Assembly (NCBI GenBank): GCA_004335635.1
Contig: QAXH01005830.1
Coordinates: 3,637 to 22,868, forward strand
Source: Chloromonas sp. AAM2
Lineage: Eukaryota; Chlorophyta; Chlorophyceae; Chlamydomonadales; Chlamydomonadaceae
Reading direction: 5' to 3'
Length of the DNA: 19,232 bases
Positions within the stretch are counted from its first letter, which is position 1, and the number at the start of each line of letters is the position of its first letter. A program made the translations under genes and the position numbers. The notes under the pieces were generated by a model. It made no database searches. It worked only from the letters and a program-made list of their open reading frames with translations, and was not told the DNA's origin. Of this stretch, positions 1-11,300 are shown one piece after another.

Positions 1-6
1 CGCATG

Positions 7-71
<65 letters not shown>

Positions 72-378
72 CAACAGCATACACACAAACAGGCTCCCCT
101 CATTGCGCCCATCACTGAAACATTGTGCACCACAAGCAAGACACTGCGGATCTGAACTCACTCAAGATTATCCTGCAAGTCCAGCGGACACCTCCGCGCC
201 AAGGCCTGCACCATTGGACAGATGCACAGCTTGGATTGATAGTCAGCAGCGCTTCAGATTGACAGTTAGGAGAGCTTCATAATAGGTAGTCAAACATCAC
301 GCCACCGCAGTTAAGCGCCATTGTGCGCAATTGTGTCCCTCTAGGATTGCGGTAGCACCTATGCTCGCTCAGCTTGCA
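1..378. other. Left-edge segment with no supported gene
   Basis: After the GT microsatellite (11-64) this stretch carries no ORF with convincing protein character. The plus-frame reading through the microsatellite is just Val-Cys repeats followed by an unremarkable tail. Being just beyond the last codon proposed for the minus-strand gene (stop near 379), it may hold that gene's 3' UTR. I saw no minus-strand TGTAA motif here to confirm it. Confidence 0.5.
11..64. repeat. (GT)27 dinucleotide microsatellite
   Basis: There are 27 uninterrupted GT units, followed by an imperfect GCGTGT end. On the other strand it reads as (CA)n. Tracts like this are typical of nuclear eukaryotic DNA and can adopt Z-form structure. 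The array begins ten bases from the window edge and appears complete. Confidence 0.98.
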
Positions 379-699
379 TCAAGCTACGCTGACCTGAATG
401 AGGGCAGACAGCTCCATGATCTGGTGCTCGCACGAGCTGGACTCCAAGGCTGCTATGACACGCGCTAGGGGCACCTGTAGGGGTGCCTGCCCACTGAGCA
501 GCAGCTGCTGGCACCTGCACAGCGTCTTTGCCATATGCATCATAGCTGCCATGCTGGTGGTGTTGTCCGGTTTGAGGCGCATCCAATCTCGACAGTTCTT
601 ACATGCAGTGACGGGTGGGGAAACACAAATGGGTGTGACAAGTGTGATAGCTTCTTCACAGTTTACAGGAGGGTAGGTGCAGCAGAACGACATGTGCAA
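379..699 (-). CDS. Candidate C-terminal exon region of the unrecognised minus-strand gene
   Basis: The reading frame encodes a Cys/Leu/Ala-rich helical segment (MAKTLCRCQQLLLS, PLARVIAALESSSCEHQI) that looks more protein-like than any overlapping frame. The same frame is open further upstream (about 753-704, KNQQATEYLVLH) and is interrupted only by a TGA near 701-703. So either a small intron removes that stop (for example, acceptor at TGTAAG near 620), or the protein ends there and the TGTAA at 663-667 is its poly(A) signal. The sequence alone does not separate these options. Confidence 0.35.
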   Translation of the reverse strand: MHMSFCCTYPPVNCEEAITLVTPICVSPPVTACKNCRDWMRLKPDNTTSMAAMMHMAKTLCRCQQLLLSGQAPLQVPLARVIAALESSSCEHQIMELSALIQVSVA

Positions 700-3600
700 T
701 CACGTCATAGTCACGTGCAGCACAAGATATTCAGTTGCTTGCTGGTTCTTTGCTGCGCACATCTGATATGGCTAATGGTGCAAGACAGCTTTTACCTACC
801 TGTGTGCTTCAGAAAAATGTGATGATGCCGACCTTCATTTGGCATTCGCAGACCAACCTGGTACGCCGCAGCTCTTGCAATGGCAAGCGTTGCTGTGGCA
901 GACCGGACCCACCTGGGTGTGTGCACCAAGTGTAGCAGTCCACGCAGGGCGCGAATGCATATACGATGCCACGCCCCATCGCCCGGTGGCTGGGCACTGA
1001 CTGTGCATGGGCTGTCCGCAGCCTGCTGGTCCAATGCAGCCACCAGCAACCCTACCAGCGTGGCTGCGGACACTGGCACAGCTTTGCAGGCCTCCATCCC
1101 TTCACCGCTAAGCCCTCCTGCCGGCCCTGACAGCGGCTCACTCTGTCCGTTGGCAGGTTGCATTGCGGCATCTTCCTCCCCCGTATTTGCATTCCCGTCG
1201 CTGCGTTGCCGGCACCTATCGGCACCACCACCTGGTGCAGCGTCACCCTCCGCCTTCTGCAGCTGTGCCTTGAAACCCGCTGAATTGCACGCGTGCAGAA
1301 CGATTCCCAAGAAGCAGGGAGCCAGACTGGCGCACGCCATGTCCAAAGTATGTCCAAAGTATGTTCCTGCCGGAATAGCTCCGAACGCCCAGTTGAAAGG
1401 AATACCGCTGCCGACATGCCCTTGCCCAAGCGGTGCTTGTAGCCCGTGACTGACATGTGCGTTTGTTGGGCCTGGCGTCTGCTGGAGTGCTGCAATGCAG
1501 CCCAACCCGCCCACATGAGGAGCTCGCCGGGAGAAGCCATAGTACGTTTTGTGCTCGACACCAGGCTGTTCCGGAACAGTGGAGTCGTCGACTATCTGCT
1601 GCAATCCTGCAGCATCAAGAGGGCAGTGACACTGGCCAGCTGGCGGAAGCGTATCCAGGGCGCGAAGAGAATGCGACCCTAAGGGTGTCGTGAGCGCAAC
1701 CTGGGGTTCGTCCAATGTGTGACCATGTGAGTGTGAACTAAAGTGTCGGGCTGGTCCCGCAGAGGTTGAGCGTGGCCTTGGTGGGGCTATGTTCCAGGCA
1801 TCTGACGGAGTTGAGCGGGAAACCGTGAAAGAACTGTGAGAAGGTGCCCCACTGTTGTGTGATGGCGGTAGTAACACGCCTGGTGGTGTGAGAATGTGAG
1901 CTGCCTGGGAGGCAAGACTGTGTGATGGTGCAATCCTCGCTGGCACTGGGACACATGATGTAGTCATGGATAGAATGCTTCCCTGTGCAGGCATTGAAGG
2001 CTGACGTTGTGAAGCAGCAGCCGCAGCACTGTCTAAGCTGTATAGAGCATGCCTTGTGCCAGGGCTGTTCATCGCCTGGGCAGCCACTACTGCCTCGGCG
2101 AACTGCGCCATGCAGGCTAGCAAAGGCAGTGCGTGTTGCACTTGCAGCAAGCCAGGCACTGACAAGGTGTCTACTAGTAGCCTCCCAACAGGTGCAAGCT
2201 GGTACGAACTCAGGGGTAGAGTAAAAGCAGGTCTGGGGTTGCTGGACTGGTATGGTTGCTGTTCTGCTGGCTGCTGCAACTGCTGCTGGGGCGTAACAGC
2301 AGGTGTTCCTGCCGGCCTCGATGGCTGTTCTGAGGCTGGTGTCAGTAGGTGTGTGATGAGAATGAGGCAACTGGGCAGCAGTGCGCTGGCCTTGGTGCCA
2401 CTGTCCTCATGCTGTGCACCATGCAGCCACGCGTGCGCATGGGCTACGCACCATGATAGGTTGACAGTGGACCTGCACAAGGCACGTGATCCAGCGCCCC
2501 ATGTGCACGTTAGCGTAGGTGGTCTGTTTTGCTTCCATCAGAAAAGCCGTCACAGAACATGGAAGCTTTTGTTGGACACTGCTTCTTTGCTCCTCACCTC
2601 AGGAATGGACTCCATGCAGGGTGTGTAAAGGCCTTCCATGCTAACTCCTGCATGGGCTGCGTGGGCTGCATGCCTGCACAATTGCCCCTGTCATGGTCGC
2701 ATATCGCCAGGAGCAGCGCACACAGCTCCTGCACATACAGGTTGAAAAGGTTGACAATGAATGTGGTGAGTATGGCCTCCAAGGACTGCTTGGCGGGGCA
2801 AAGAGGCTACCCGTGGAACACCCCGCACCCTTAGCAAAACAAAGCATACAAACGTCCCTCATAGCAGCCCTTGACACACAAGAACTTGGAACTGATCATC
2901 AGACCCCTTATTTATATATGATTAGAGCTCCTAGCAAGAAGAAGGTACATACCGACTCATTTATCAACCCACCTCCATGTGCACGTCGACTGCAGCCAAT
3001 GCCGGATGGAGTGCGCACACCACACGCAGTGCACCCATGGCTATGTCCACATGCAGCTGGTGCACCCCTGTCACGTGCCTTGCCACTCCTGACACCGTCA
3101 ACGTTGTATCGTCTGGTGCGGGACTTGTGGCCCCATGTTGACGCCCATACAAGGCATGGCAAAGCCCGTCACCGGTCTGCAGCACCACAGAAGCATGTTT
3201 GTTTGTTGGACTTGTTGCAAGGGTCAGCCCAAGAGCTGGTAGCTGAGCCAAAACGTTGCCGAACTAACTTGTGAACTAGAACGACTTCTAAGGTGAAAGG
3301 TTGCCGAGATAGTTGGTATCCAAGCCGAAAGCATGCTGTCCTGCCTCGCCTTCCTGGCCTGTGCCATTAAAATCAGGCAAATTCGCACATGACCTGCATA
3401 CCTCGGTACATTCACCCGGTAAACCTCAGCACTGATGCGCGGTTACAACAGGGAAGCCGCCACGTGACATGGGACGGGTCCGAGGGACTCACATTTTGAG
3501 GCTTGGCCTTATGCCAACGCAAGCCCAGACAGCCGCATGCAGACAGCAACAGCAGTGGTATGCATTCCACTGCCTTGCTCTTTTCCAGCCAGAGAAGGTG

Positions 3601-4357
3601 GGAAGGAGTGGGCTGTGCTGTGCTGCTGTTCGTGGCATGATGGTTGATCTGCTGCGGTGTGGCTGGTGTGGTGACTGGATTGGTTCGCTGTGTGGCCGGT
3701 ATGGTCACTGGGCTTTTACTTGGATGCATGACGTGGCATGCAGTAGGGTTGGTGACTGAGGCGGTGATTGGATGTGCTTGAGTTTGGCGTTGGTCAGTCA
3801 AGGATGGTGACAATGGGCTAGAGTGGCTGCCAGGGGCGGCTGCGTGATTGAGGTGGCTGATTGCAGCATGGAGAGAAGAGAGGGCTGTGACGAGCAGGGG
3901 TGCGTATGTGCTTGGTGCATGACGTGAGGGCTGCACGTAGCACAGGCCGTGCAAAGTGCCGATAAGCTGCAGAAGGTCCGAGATGATTTGCTGGGCCAAT
4001 GATGCTGGGCAGTAGGTGCAGGCCGTGGCTGCATGACTGACAGCTTGCTGCGCCGCTGACAGACCTACGAGCGGGTGCATGTCCGCCATGCACGGCCTTA
4101 GGTTGCATGGAGATGGATGCTTGTATACATCCAGGTGGCCACCTGCACCAGTAGAAGTGGTTGCATGTTTAGCCACGTACCGAAGCCAGGGTCTGAGGCG
4201 GATGTAGGACGGTCAAGCAGGCTCCTCGTCCTGTCAGGCCCTTGACAGGCCAGTGCATTGAGAAGAGCTCTGAGCTCCTGCGAAGCTGAACTCGCAGGAT
4301 AAGGTGCCATAGCTCTTCAGTGCAGGCTTCTTGAACATTGATGAGATCGTCTTGCAT
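379..4357 (-). CDS. Unrecognised multi-exon gene encoding a large helix- and low-complexity-rich protein (termini approximate)
   Basis: I do not recognise the family. Four exons chain with matching phases on the minus strand: upstream edge unresolved (about 4053-4139)..3493, 3242..2973, 2785..2598 and 2472..800. The donors are GTGAGT, GTGGGT, GTGAGG and GTAGGT; the acceptors are CTCAG, AGCAG and TGCAG. The first exon holds an Ala/Leu-rich helical stretch (AAQQAVSHAATAC, ISDLLQLIGTL) and a Thr/Pro-rich segment. The 2973-3242 and 2598-2785 exons are hydrophobic and helical (LEAILTTFIVNLFNLYVQEL, CALLLAIC). The 800-2472 exon is Gln/Pro/Ser-rich, then helical again near its end. The first exon may begin at ATG 4357 or ATG 4310 in different frames, both using a GTACGT donor near 4183. 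The C-terminal part (379 to about 620) reads as Leu/Ala-rich helix but its splicing is unclear. An 11-bp tandem duplication at 1339-1360 disturbs the long exon. The Leu-rich helices suggest a solenoid-type scaffold, but this is inference. The gene is divergent from the one starting at 4457. Confidence 0.45.
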
Positions 4358-4456
4358 CTCCTCAGAGCATCAGATTTCTGTGCCAACTGTCAGCTGTCGT
4401 TTTTCAGTTTTGTAGAACTAGCTTTCCTGGCTTTGTAGAACTGGCTGCCTGGATTC
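4358..4456. promoter_or_regulatory. Short divergent intergenic region, possible bidirectional promoter
   Basis: This ~100-bp gap lies between the possible minus-strand start (4357) and the plus-strand ATG at 4457. It contains two copies of TTTGTAGAACT followed by A/G-GC, about 26 bp apart, with in-frame stops that argue against an upstream coding exon for the plus gene. There is no clear TATA box. Its role as a promoter is inferred from the divergent layout only, and the minus-strand start is itself uncertain. Confidence 0.3.
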
Positions 4457-7277
4457 ATGCTGGCTTCATGCCTGGCTTCATGCCTGGCTCGCTGCCAAGC
4501 TTCAATGCCTTCGTCTACCTCCACATCAGCACTGGATGCATACTTTCGGGCGCATGGCGGACCTGATGCTTACGAAAACGAGGAAGAGGTGACTTCCGCC
4601 CCATCGCGTATTGAGCTTTCCCGTACACCGGAGACAATCCAGGCTTCGCTTTCGCAGCTCGAGTTTCAGCTCGCTAGCTGCAACCTGCACCACACCACTG
4701 CACCATTACCACCGCAGCCCAGAGCAGCAACCATCCCCGTGAGCCCCCAACAGCCACAAGGAAGGCACAGACACGCCAGCACAACAGGCCTTGTTTCAGA
4801 CCTTCTCAGCGACTGGCAGCACCTGAAGCTCAAGCATGCGCAAACCTTGGACACAAGGCCCAGCACGTCGTCTTATGCACAACAGCTTCAGTCGAACAGC
4901 AGGAAGCCTTGGGCCTCTCGCCGGCTGTCAATGCAAACAGGTCCAGCTGGCATGCCATGGATCCATGGGCCACCACGCACAGCCATGTCTGAGCCCAGTG
5001 GTACACAAGCTATGCATGCCACCCCACTAACCGGCACCAGCCTGCTTCATCCCAGGATACAGTCTGCAATGCCGCTAGCACCATCACCTCTTGTCCGACA
5101 TATGGCCTATCAGCCTGATCTCTTACGCTCCCCACTGACACCACATGCCCCATCTGCAAGTCATGGTACGTCTGGTGGCACGCTGCAAGTCGCCTCCTTT
5201 GCGTCTCTGCTCACGTGGTCACGTGCTAATGGTTTCGATTGCACGTGTGACCTTGCATGCAGATGTGCTGGTGATCAAGCATGCGCCATCAGGGAGAGAG
5301 CCACTGGAGCAGCTCAGCAGTTCCATGGCTCACACCTTGCATGAACAGCGGTTACAGACAGGAAGCATGGCAAGCAGCCAGCAACATGGGACATGCTTGC
5401 TGGGCATGCATGCTACTGGAGCGAGCACACCACAGGGTGAGCGACCCATTCTGCAACTACACGTCAGTCGCACTGCAGGCATGCAAAGAAGCAAGGCTGT
5501 ACTAGAGCCATGGCAGGGTGCAGTCCATAGCGATGACATGCCAGCGCAACCTGGGCCTGGCCGTCATGTCACTGGGCTCTTATCACCACCATGGCAGCCT
5601 GGGGACTCACACACTTGTGCCATGCCAGGCATTCCAGGCCAGGACAGCTACCGTGCCAACAGTTTCAGTCTTGATGGATTCAGCAGCCGGGAAGGGGGAG
5701 GCAGCACCATTGACTATCCGCCCCAACATCCGACACAACGACATCAGGCTGGCCATGCAACACTGCAATCAGCAAGTCACCATGCGGCCTCCACTAACCT
5801 CCATGCCAGCCATCGGTCTGATCACAGCGCCCACCCCAACAGCAGCATTGGCCCATCCCACACCTCACACCACCTTCCTCATACGAATCACCACCCTGGC
5901 ACAAGCTCGCACGCCTCAGATGCAAACAGCCTCCTAATCCCCAGTCAGCTCCATTCTGCCCGTCAACCCACAGGTACCCTCCAACAACCCAGCCAACCAA
6001 CCACCAGCTGGCAACAACCCAAACAGCCCGCCATCAACCACCAACAACCCAGCGACCATGCAGCTGCGGACGCCGATGGGCCTCTTTGGCTGGCGGTGCA
6101 GGCGTTGCTTTCAGACCCCCATCTGGCTCACAAGCTTATACAGCACGTGGCAGCCCTGACCAATGGTTCAGTAACCAGCCAGCCATTGCACGCACATGCA
6201 GGGGTTTTGGAGCCTGGCCGGATGGGCACAGCCATAGGTACTCCAGTTGCTGCCGCAGGGCTAGGCAATGGTGGCAATGCAAATCTGCCTCAGGCCATGG
6301 CTGGCAAGGGCAATGATCATCTGCACATGGTGGGACATAACGGTGATCAAAGGTGTCTTCGGACACCTTTGGCATGCGTGAGCAATCTGCCCTCCCTTGC
6401 CACTGGCATACTTGGCAGTACGGCAGACAGCCTGTCTGCTGCCAGATGCAGCCCTCCTGCGGTGTATTGCGGCGGCTCAGCACACCAGGCGTGGGAGCAG
6501 GAAGGGCGGGAGGCGGATGGGATAACGCCCAAAGGGCATCTGAGTCATCCGATGGTCTCTCTTCATCACCAGCACTCGCCATCCAATGCCCACTGTGCCT
6601 TACCCCGTTCAACTCCCACCCCTCTCATTGCTGATGAACACAAATCATTCGATGGTTCATTGGCTGGGCATCAAGGCATGGCACATGGTGTGCCTCAATC
6701 TGGGCAGCAGCGGGGAGTGCCGCAATGCACTACCATGGGCCGGCAGTGTGGTAGAAACTTTGGAATGTTGGATGCCAGGGGATACATGATGCAGGAGAAT
6801 CAAGTATCTAGGAATTCATGTACTAGGGGTGGAGTAGAGGTTGGTGGTAGTGGGAGGTGGTTGGCTGATGACAGGCACCAGTCGCTAGCTGGGAGTCAGA
6901 GGTGGCTGCCGGGCCGGCAGGCTAGTGAAATGGACAACGGTTGGCTGCCAGCTGGGCTGGAATATGAACCGCAGTTGGGGTTAGCTGGTGAAGTTTATGT
7001 GCATGATGAAGGTGAGCAGCAGTGGCTGGCTGGTGCCGGGGAGCAGCTGCCGGCTGGCGGGCTGATGCTGGAACAGCCGTGCACAGCTGGGCTGCCGCCG
7101 CTGCTGGCTGCCAAGCTGCAGGCGCATCTGGAGCGTAAGGCAAGGCGGGCAGGTAGGCATCGGCGGTTGCAGGCGGCAGCCAGCCTGGGATGTGCCTCAG
7201 AGGCAGGCAAGGCTGAGCTGAGCCACAACGATGGACTGTGTGTGGGAGGTAGTGATAGCAGTGGAGATGAGGTGTGA
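4457..7277 (+). CDS. Unrecognised 907-aa low-complexity protein, two exons
   Basis: The CDS is join(4457..5165, 5263..7277). Two long overlapping frames are linked by one intron with a GTACGT donor at 5166, a CTAAT branch-like site near 5226, and a TGCATGCAG acceptor ending at 5262. Removing it joins the frames at a split GAT codon (Asp237), which strongly supports it. I do not recognise the protein. Residues 1-16 come from a 12-bp repeat (LASC units), so Met17 (4505) is an alternative start. The middle is His/Ser/Pro/Gln-rich, including clustered SHH, NHH and QQP motifs. A helical block (PLWLAVQALLSDPHLAHKLI) lies near residues 505-530. The C-terminal third has four Trp-Leu-Ala/Pro motifs (about 768-823), then a Leu/Arg/Ala-rich basic helix (LPPLLAAKLQAHLERKARRA), and ends in acidic SDSSGDEV. 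The composition suggests a largely disordered regulatory protein; this is inference. Candidate TGTAA signals lie about 410 bp past the stop. Confidence 0.6.
4460..4500. repeat. 12-bp repeat at the start of the plus-strand ORF
   Basis: About three imperfect units of CTGGCTTCATGC encode Leu-Ala-Ser-Cys repeats at the proposed N terminus. Because the repeat creates the first ATG, the biological start could be the later Met at 4505, just after the array. Confidence 0.7.
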
Positions 7278-8366
7278 TCGGGTTGTTGCAGGTGCGGCCT
7301 AGTCTTGCTCGTGGACCTCTGACATTCAAACAGTTGCCTTCAGTGTTCAGACGAAGTTGCATCATGACTGAAGTGGGTGTGAGGGGTTGTTGTGTCTTCC
7401 AACAAAAAAGAAGTTTGCCAGTTCTGGGACAACTTGACGGGTTCCTGCGGTGAGTATTCTTGTGTATTGGCTGATGGGAACTATTGTGTGCTGAATATAT
7501 TGTCTGTGAAGCAGATGTTACACTGCAGTCTTGAACAAGACACACAACAATTTTGAACTCAGGCACTGGCACACGCCGCACCAGAAAGCAACATGCCAGG
7601 TAACCGCTCGGTTCGACGCTTGGTGCAACGCAGTTGCGCTGTCCGCAGCAGAATCACAGGGTGTTGCGCACAGTGTCGGGAAATGTAATGCCACAATCAT
7701 GTAATGCCACTATCAATTTCAAGTGTTTCAAGCGGCAAAACCCACCCATCGTACAGCTATCAACAAACAGCAGTTCAAACCAGCTATCAAGAGCCACGCA
7801 AATAGCAGTGCAGACAGTCAACTGATATACCCTTCCCTACTCATATATCCCTGACAGTACGCTCATTTCAGCGTGGTAATGAGTTGTGCACTGGTTATGT
7901 GACTTTGTCAAAGAGACATGGAACAGCTTAGGCTGAATTTTAGCAAATTCAATAGGTGGCCCAGCAACAGTCGTTCCAACCGTTAGCTGGTGGCTGCTAC
8001 GACTTTCTATCAGCAATCAAACACCAGCCATTCAAACACACGAGTCATTGGCGGGTTTCTGGCGGTTGGAATCAAACGACAGAAATTGACAGAAACGACC
8101 CTTTACTACACGCATGGCAATAGTGGTCTGCTCAAGCGGAACTCGAGCCAGGCACACCAGACAAAGGGGCAAACCATCTCCTCAAGGTGTCAGGAACAAG
8201 GGCAGATGCACACCCACACAACAGCCCCTGCTGCTGAAATCGCACCAACTCAGTCCTGAGTCGCGCGTGAACGCCGTGGAAGCAAGGCCCTGCCTCAAGG
8301 TAGCTGCGTGGGACTTGCCCGTTGGCTACCCCCTGGCCACGCATCAACGCAAGCGACCCGCACAGC
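7278..8366. other. Convergent intergenic region and 3' UTRs
   Basis: The plus-strand gene ends at 7277 and the minus-strand cytidylyltransferase gene ends at 8367, so this stretch should hold both 3' UTRs. No ORF here looks coding. Plus-strand TGTAA motifs occur at 7684 and 7700. The nearest minus-strand TGTAA I found downstream of the cytidylyltransferase stop is at 7518-7522, which would imply a long or overlapping 3' UTR. Confidence 0.55.
7684..7704 (+). terminator. Paired TGTAA poly(A) signal candidates
   Basis: TGTAA occurs at 7684-7688 and 7700-7704, each within an 11-base direct repeat TGTAATGCCAC, spaced 16 bp. TGTAA is the usual green-algal polyadenylation signal. The position, about 410-430 bp after the stop at 7277, fits algal 3' UTR lengths. 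Assignment to the plus-strand gene is inferred. Confidence 0.4.
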
Positions 8367-11300
8367 TCACAGCTCAGCCACGTATTCCTTCTTGTCGGTG
8401 TAATAGGAGACCTCGCTCTTGACCTGTAGGCGCATCAGCCCCCAGCACAACAATGTTGTAACATGCATTCAAGAAGTTGAGATACAACTATATAACATGT
8501 TTGCACTCGATATGTTCAGCGGACTGAGCGGAGCAGTAACGCAGATATGACCCCCTCGTGATGCAAGCCATGCAATGGCTGTGCGCAACTGCCTTGCTAA
8601 CTAACTGCACTCGCTCAGACATCTTACCACGCCATGGGACTGTGCTGTGAGCCAGGCGTTATTGTGACCAGCCAGCTGTGACAGCTACGTCAGTTTCAAA
8701 TGTCACTGCCCAATGAGCGAGCCTCAGAGCCTCTGCCCGAGCCGCACCTTCTTCGCATTGCGTTTTTCGAACTCTTGCCGTTTGGCCACAATGCGTTGAA
8801 TGACATTGCGTGCAGTGTGTTCGCTGGGCGATTGCAAGCGCCGGAACACACCGGCTGCCATCACTGGCTGGTACCGCTCCTGTCACATGGGGCAGCATGA
8901 GCACACATGCACAATGGCTATGTCTTCTGTACTGTGCCTGCATGGCATGAGCTTTGATAACCTCTCTGGTACCGCTTCACAACGCAAGACAGAGCACTAG
9001 ACCTGCTGAAATGCGTGGGCAACATGCCGCACTGGCATTCCCACGTAAACGACTCCAACGCAGCTGCACAACCCATGTTCAAACGCACGTGGCGGCCACC
9101 GAACCCACCTCCTCAGTGGCTGCATGCACGGTGATGTGGTTGTGTGCCGCGGGGCTGCCGTCAGGCGAGCCCTGCGCTGTCAGTTGGTCCTGGCCCTGTG
9201 CGTCCGGGCCGTGGTGGCCTGTCTCAGAGGTCGTGCCGCGAACCACCAGGGAAATGTTGAACGTCTGCATACGCACACATTGCAGATTTGTTATCAGGGT
9301 TTCACATGCTGGCGCAGGGCCAGTGCGCGTGAAATCAGCAATTCACACCAACCGACCTTCCTTTCTGCCACCTGTTCGTTCATTTTACCGAGACCGCAAC
9401 TGACTCGCACCCTTCTGCCTTCCATCACGCCTACCCACCAATTCTGCCTCTTGCTGTGCCACCACGTCTACCTCAACCCTCCCAGTCACTCCCCTTGACC
9501 CAGGCAAACACTCCATTCCTGAAACGCCCTGCCCCAACCTACCTGAAAAACCCAGAAGCCCACGATCTCCTCCCTTCCTCTCCATCCACCCTCCCTTCTC
9601 ATTCCACCCACCTTGATCAAGTCATCGGTGATGTGGATGGGGCTGCCGATGATGACCTCATCCACATACTTGCATGCCAGTACGCTCAGTGACCGCTCGT
9701 GCAGGTTCATGATGGGCAGGTGGGGCCCGCGGCGTTCCTGGACGTCCTCGTCGGTGTGAATGCCAACTAGCAGGAAGTCGCCCTGGGCACGCGCGTCCTG
9801 CGGTCAGAAACCGACAGAAACCGGACAGACTTCAACAAAACGCTCAAGCACAGCCTCGTCAGTGTGAATGCCAGCAAGAAGACAGTCGACCATGTCCTGC
9901 ACAAAACACTGAAACGTGTGAGCAACACCGGTCGTATCATTTTGTCCTCAACAGTGTGAATGCCAACCAGGAGGAAATCACCCTGCACACGCGCATCCTG
10001 TGGCGCAAAAAACATTCAAAACCGATGATAACAATGAATCAGGCCAGACGCTATGATTATTCATAACCTGTCAGCAGCGCCAACCATGTCAGGTTGCCTC
10101 GTGTGGTTGGGTGCTTTGAACTTGAACGAGCCCGTGCGTTGAATTACAAAAGCCTCATCCCTTCTCTGAACAAAACAGCCTTGTAAGGAAGGTGGCAAAC
10201 TGCATTCTCCACCCGTGATTACCCACTCCACGTCCGCTTCCCTGTCTCCTTGCAATGCTCCGCGTTTGTGTTGAGTTCTCTGCTCCTCCCTGCTCCCACC
10301 TTGAGTATCTTCACATGCCCCGGGTGGAATACGTCGAAGGCGCCATCGATGTACACAATCCTAGCGCCCTCGGGGGCCACCCGCCCGTTGCTGAACTGAA
10401 CCAACCGCCTACAACATGCGCACATGCAGGGCAGCTTGGCGTGCAGCATGCAATCACGACATGAGACTGTGACTGAACCAACCGCCCACAACATCAGACT
10501 GCATCAAACACGTGACTGAATTGAAAGCCTGCAACGTGGTGGGTGCCTATGCATTGCAAGCGAAAAGAAGACAAAGGATTCAGCCGAGGCATGGTGGTCA
10601 TGCAGAGCTCTGGCAGAACACTGCATGGTCGAGAAATGCTTTGGCTTGCATAACAGGGGGCAACTGCTGCTTACCACACCTCGTTCATCCCAGGTATAGG
10701 TTAGTTTCAGCTAGACTCGTATCTCACTGTATTCAGGCCCTATCCACGCTGATCGCCTCATCCATTGTCGCAACCATCTGAGTCGAACTCATTGCTGCCA
10801 CCAACCTACCTTGATGTCGGCAAAAACTTGCTCAGTGTGGTGCGGGCGTTGGAGCTGGCACGTGCAAGGTCGTCAGTGGCGTTTGCACCCGGGGACTTGG
10901 CCACTGGCTGGTCAAACATCTCATCCTCTTTGCCGTCGGCGCCAGTGCTGAAGGAAACTGCCAGGGGGTGGGGCTGCGTGGGTGGGGTACACAGACAGTG
11001 GGACTTGATTGATCCGTCAACACACATGTCGCCTGGCCTGCCGATCATGACGTGGCAATCGCGTAATATTCAGAACAATAGCAGGTTGGCAAACGGTGGG
11101 ATTATTCCTTGGCAATTCAAACCATAAACATTTAGTCAAGGCGATCCAATGCCACTCCATCCGTGGGAAATGTAGTACAAGCTTGATGCTTGAGCTGTCT
11201 GGGTAATCACATGCACTTGAGGCTGCGTGACAACAATCCCAGTTAATTGGCACCAATCGTCTGTTCTCTCACCGAGTCGGTGACCACGAATGGGTTGCTG

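Noticed and set aside
3224..3415. Extra exon (ARKARQDSMLSAWIP) in the left minus-strand gene
   Set aside because: An acceptor exists, but no good donor with matching phase follows. A direct 3493 to 3242 junction is cleaner.
4140..4183. 38-bp intron in the left minus-strand gene
   Set aside because: It has a GTACGT donor, a TGCAG acceptor and correct phase, but it is shorter than introns normally found in green algae. A longer intron from the same donor is as good, so I did not commit to it.
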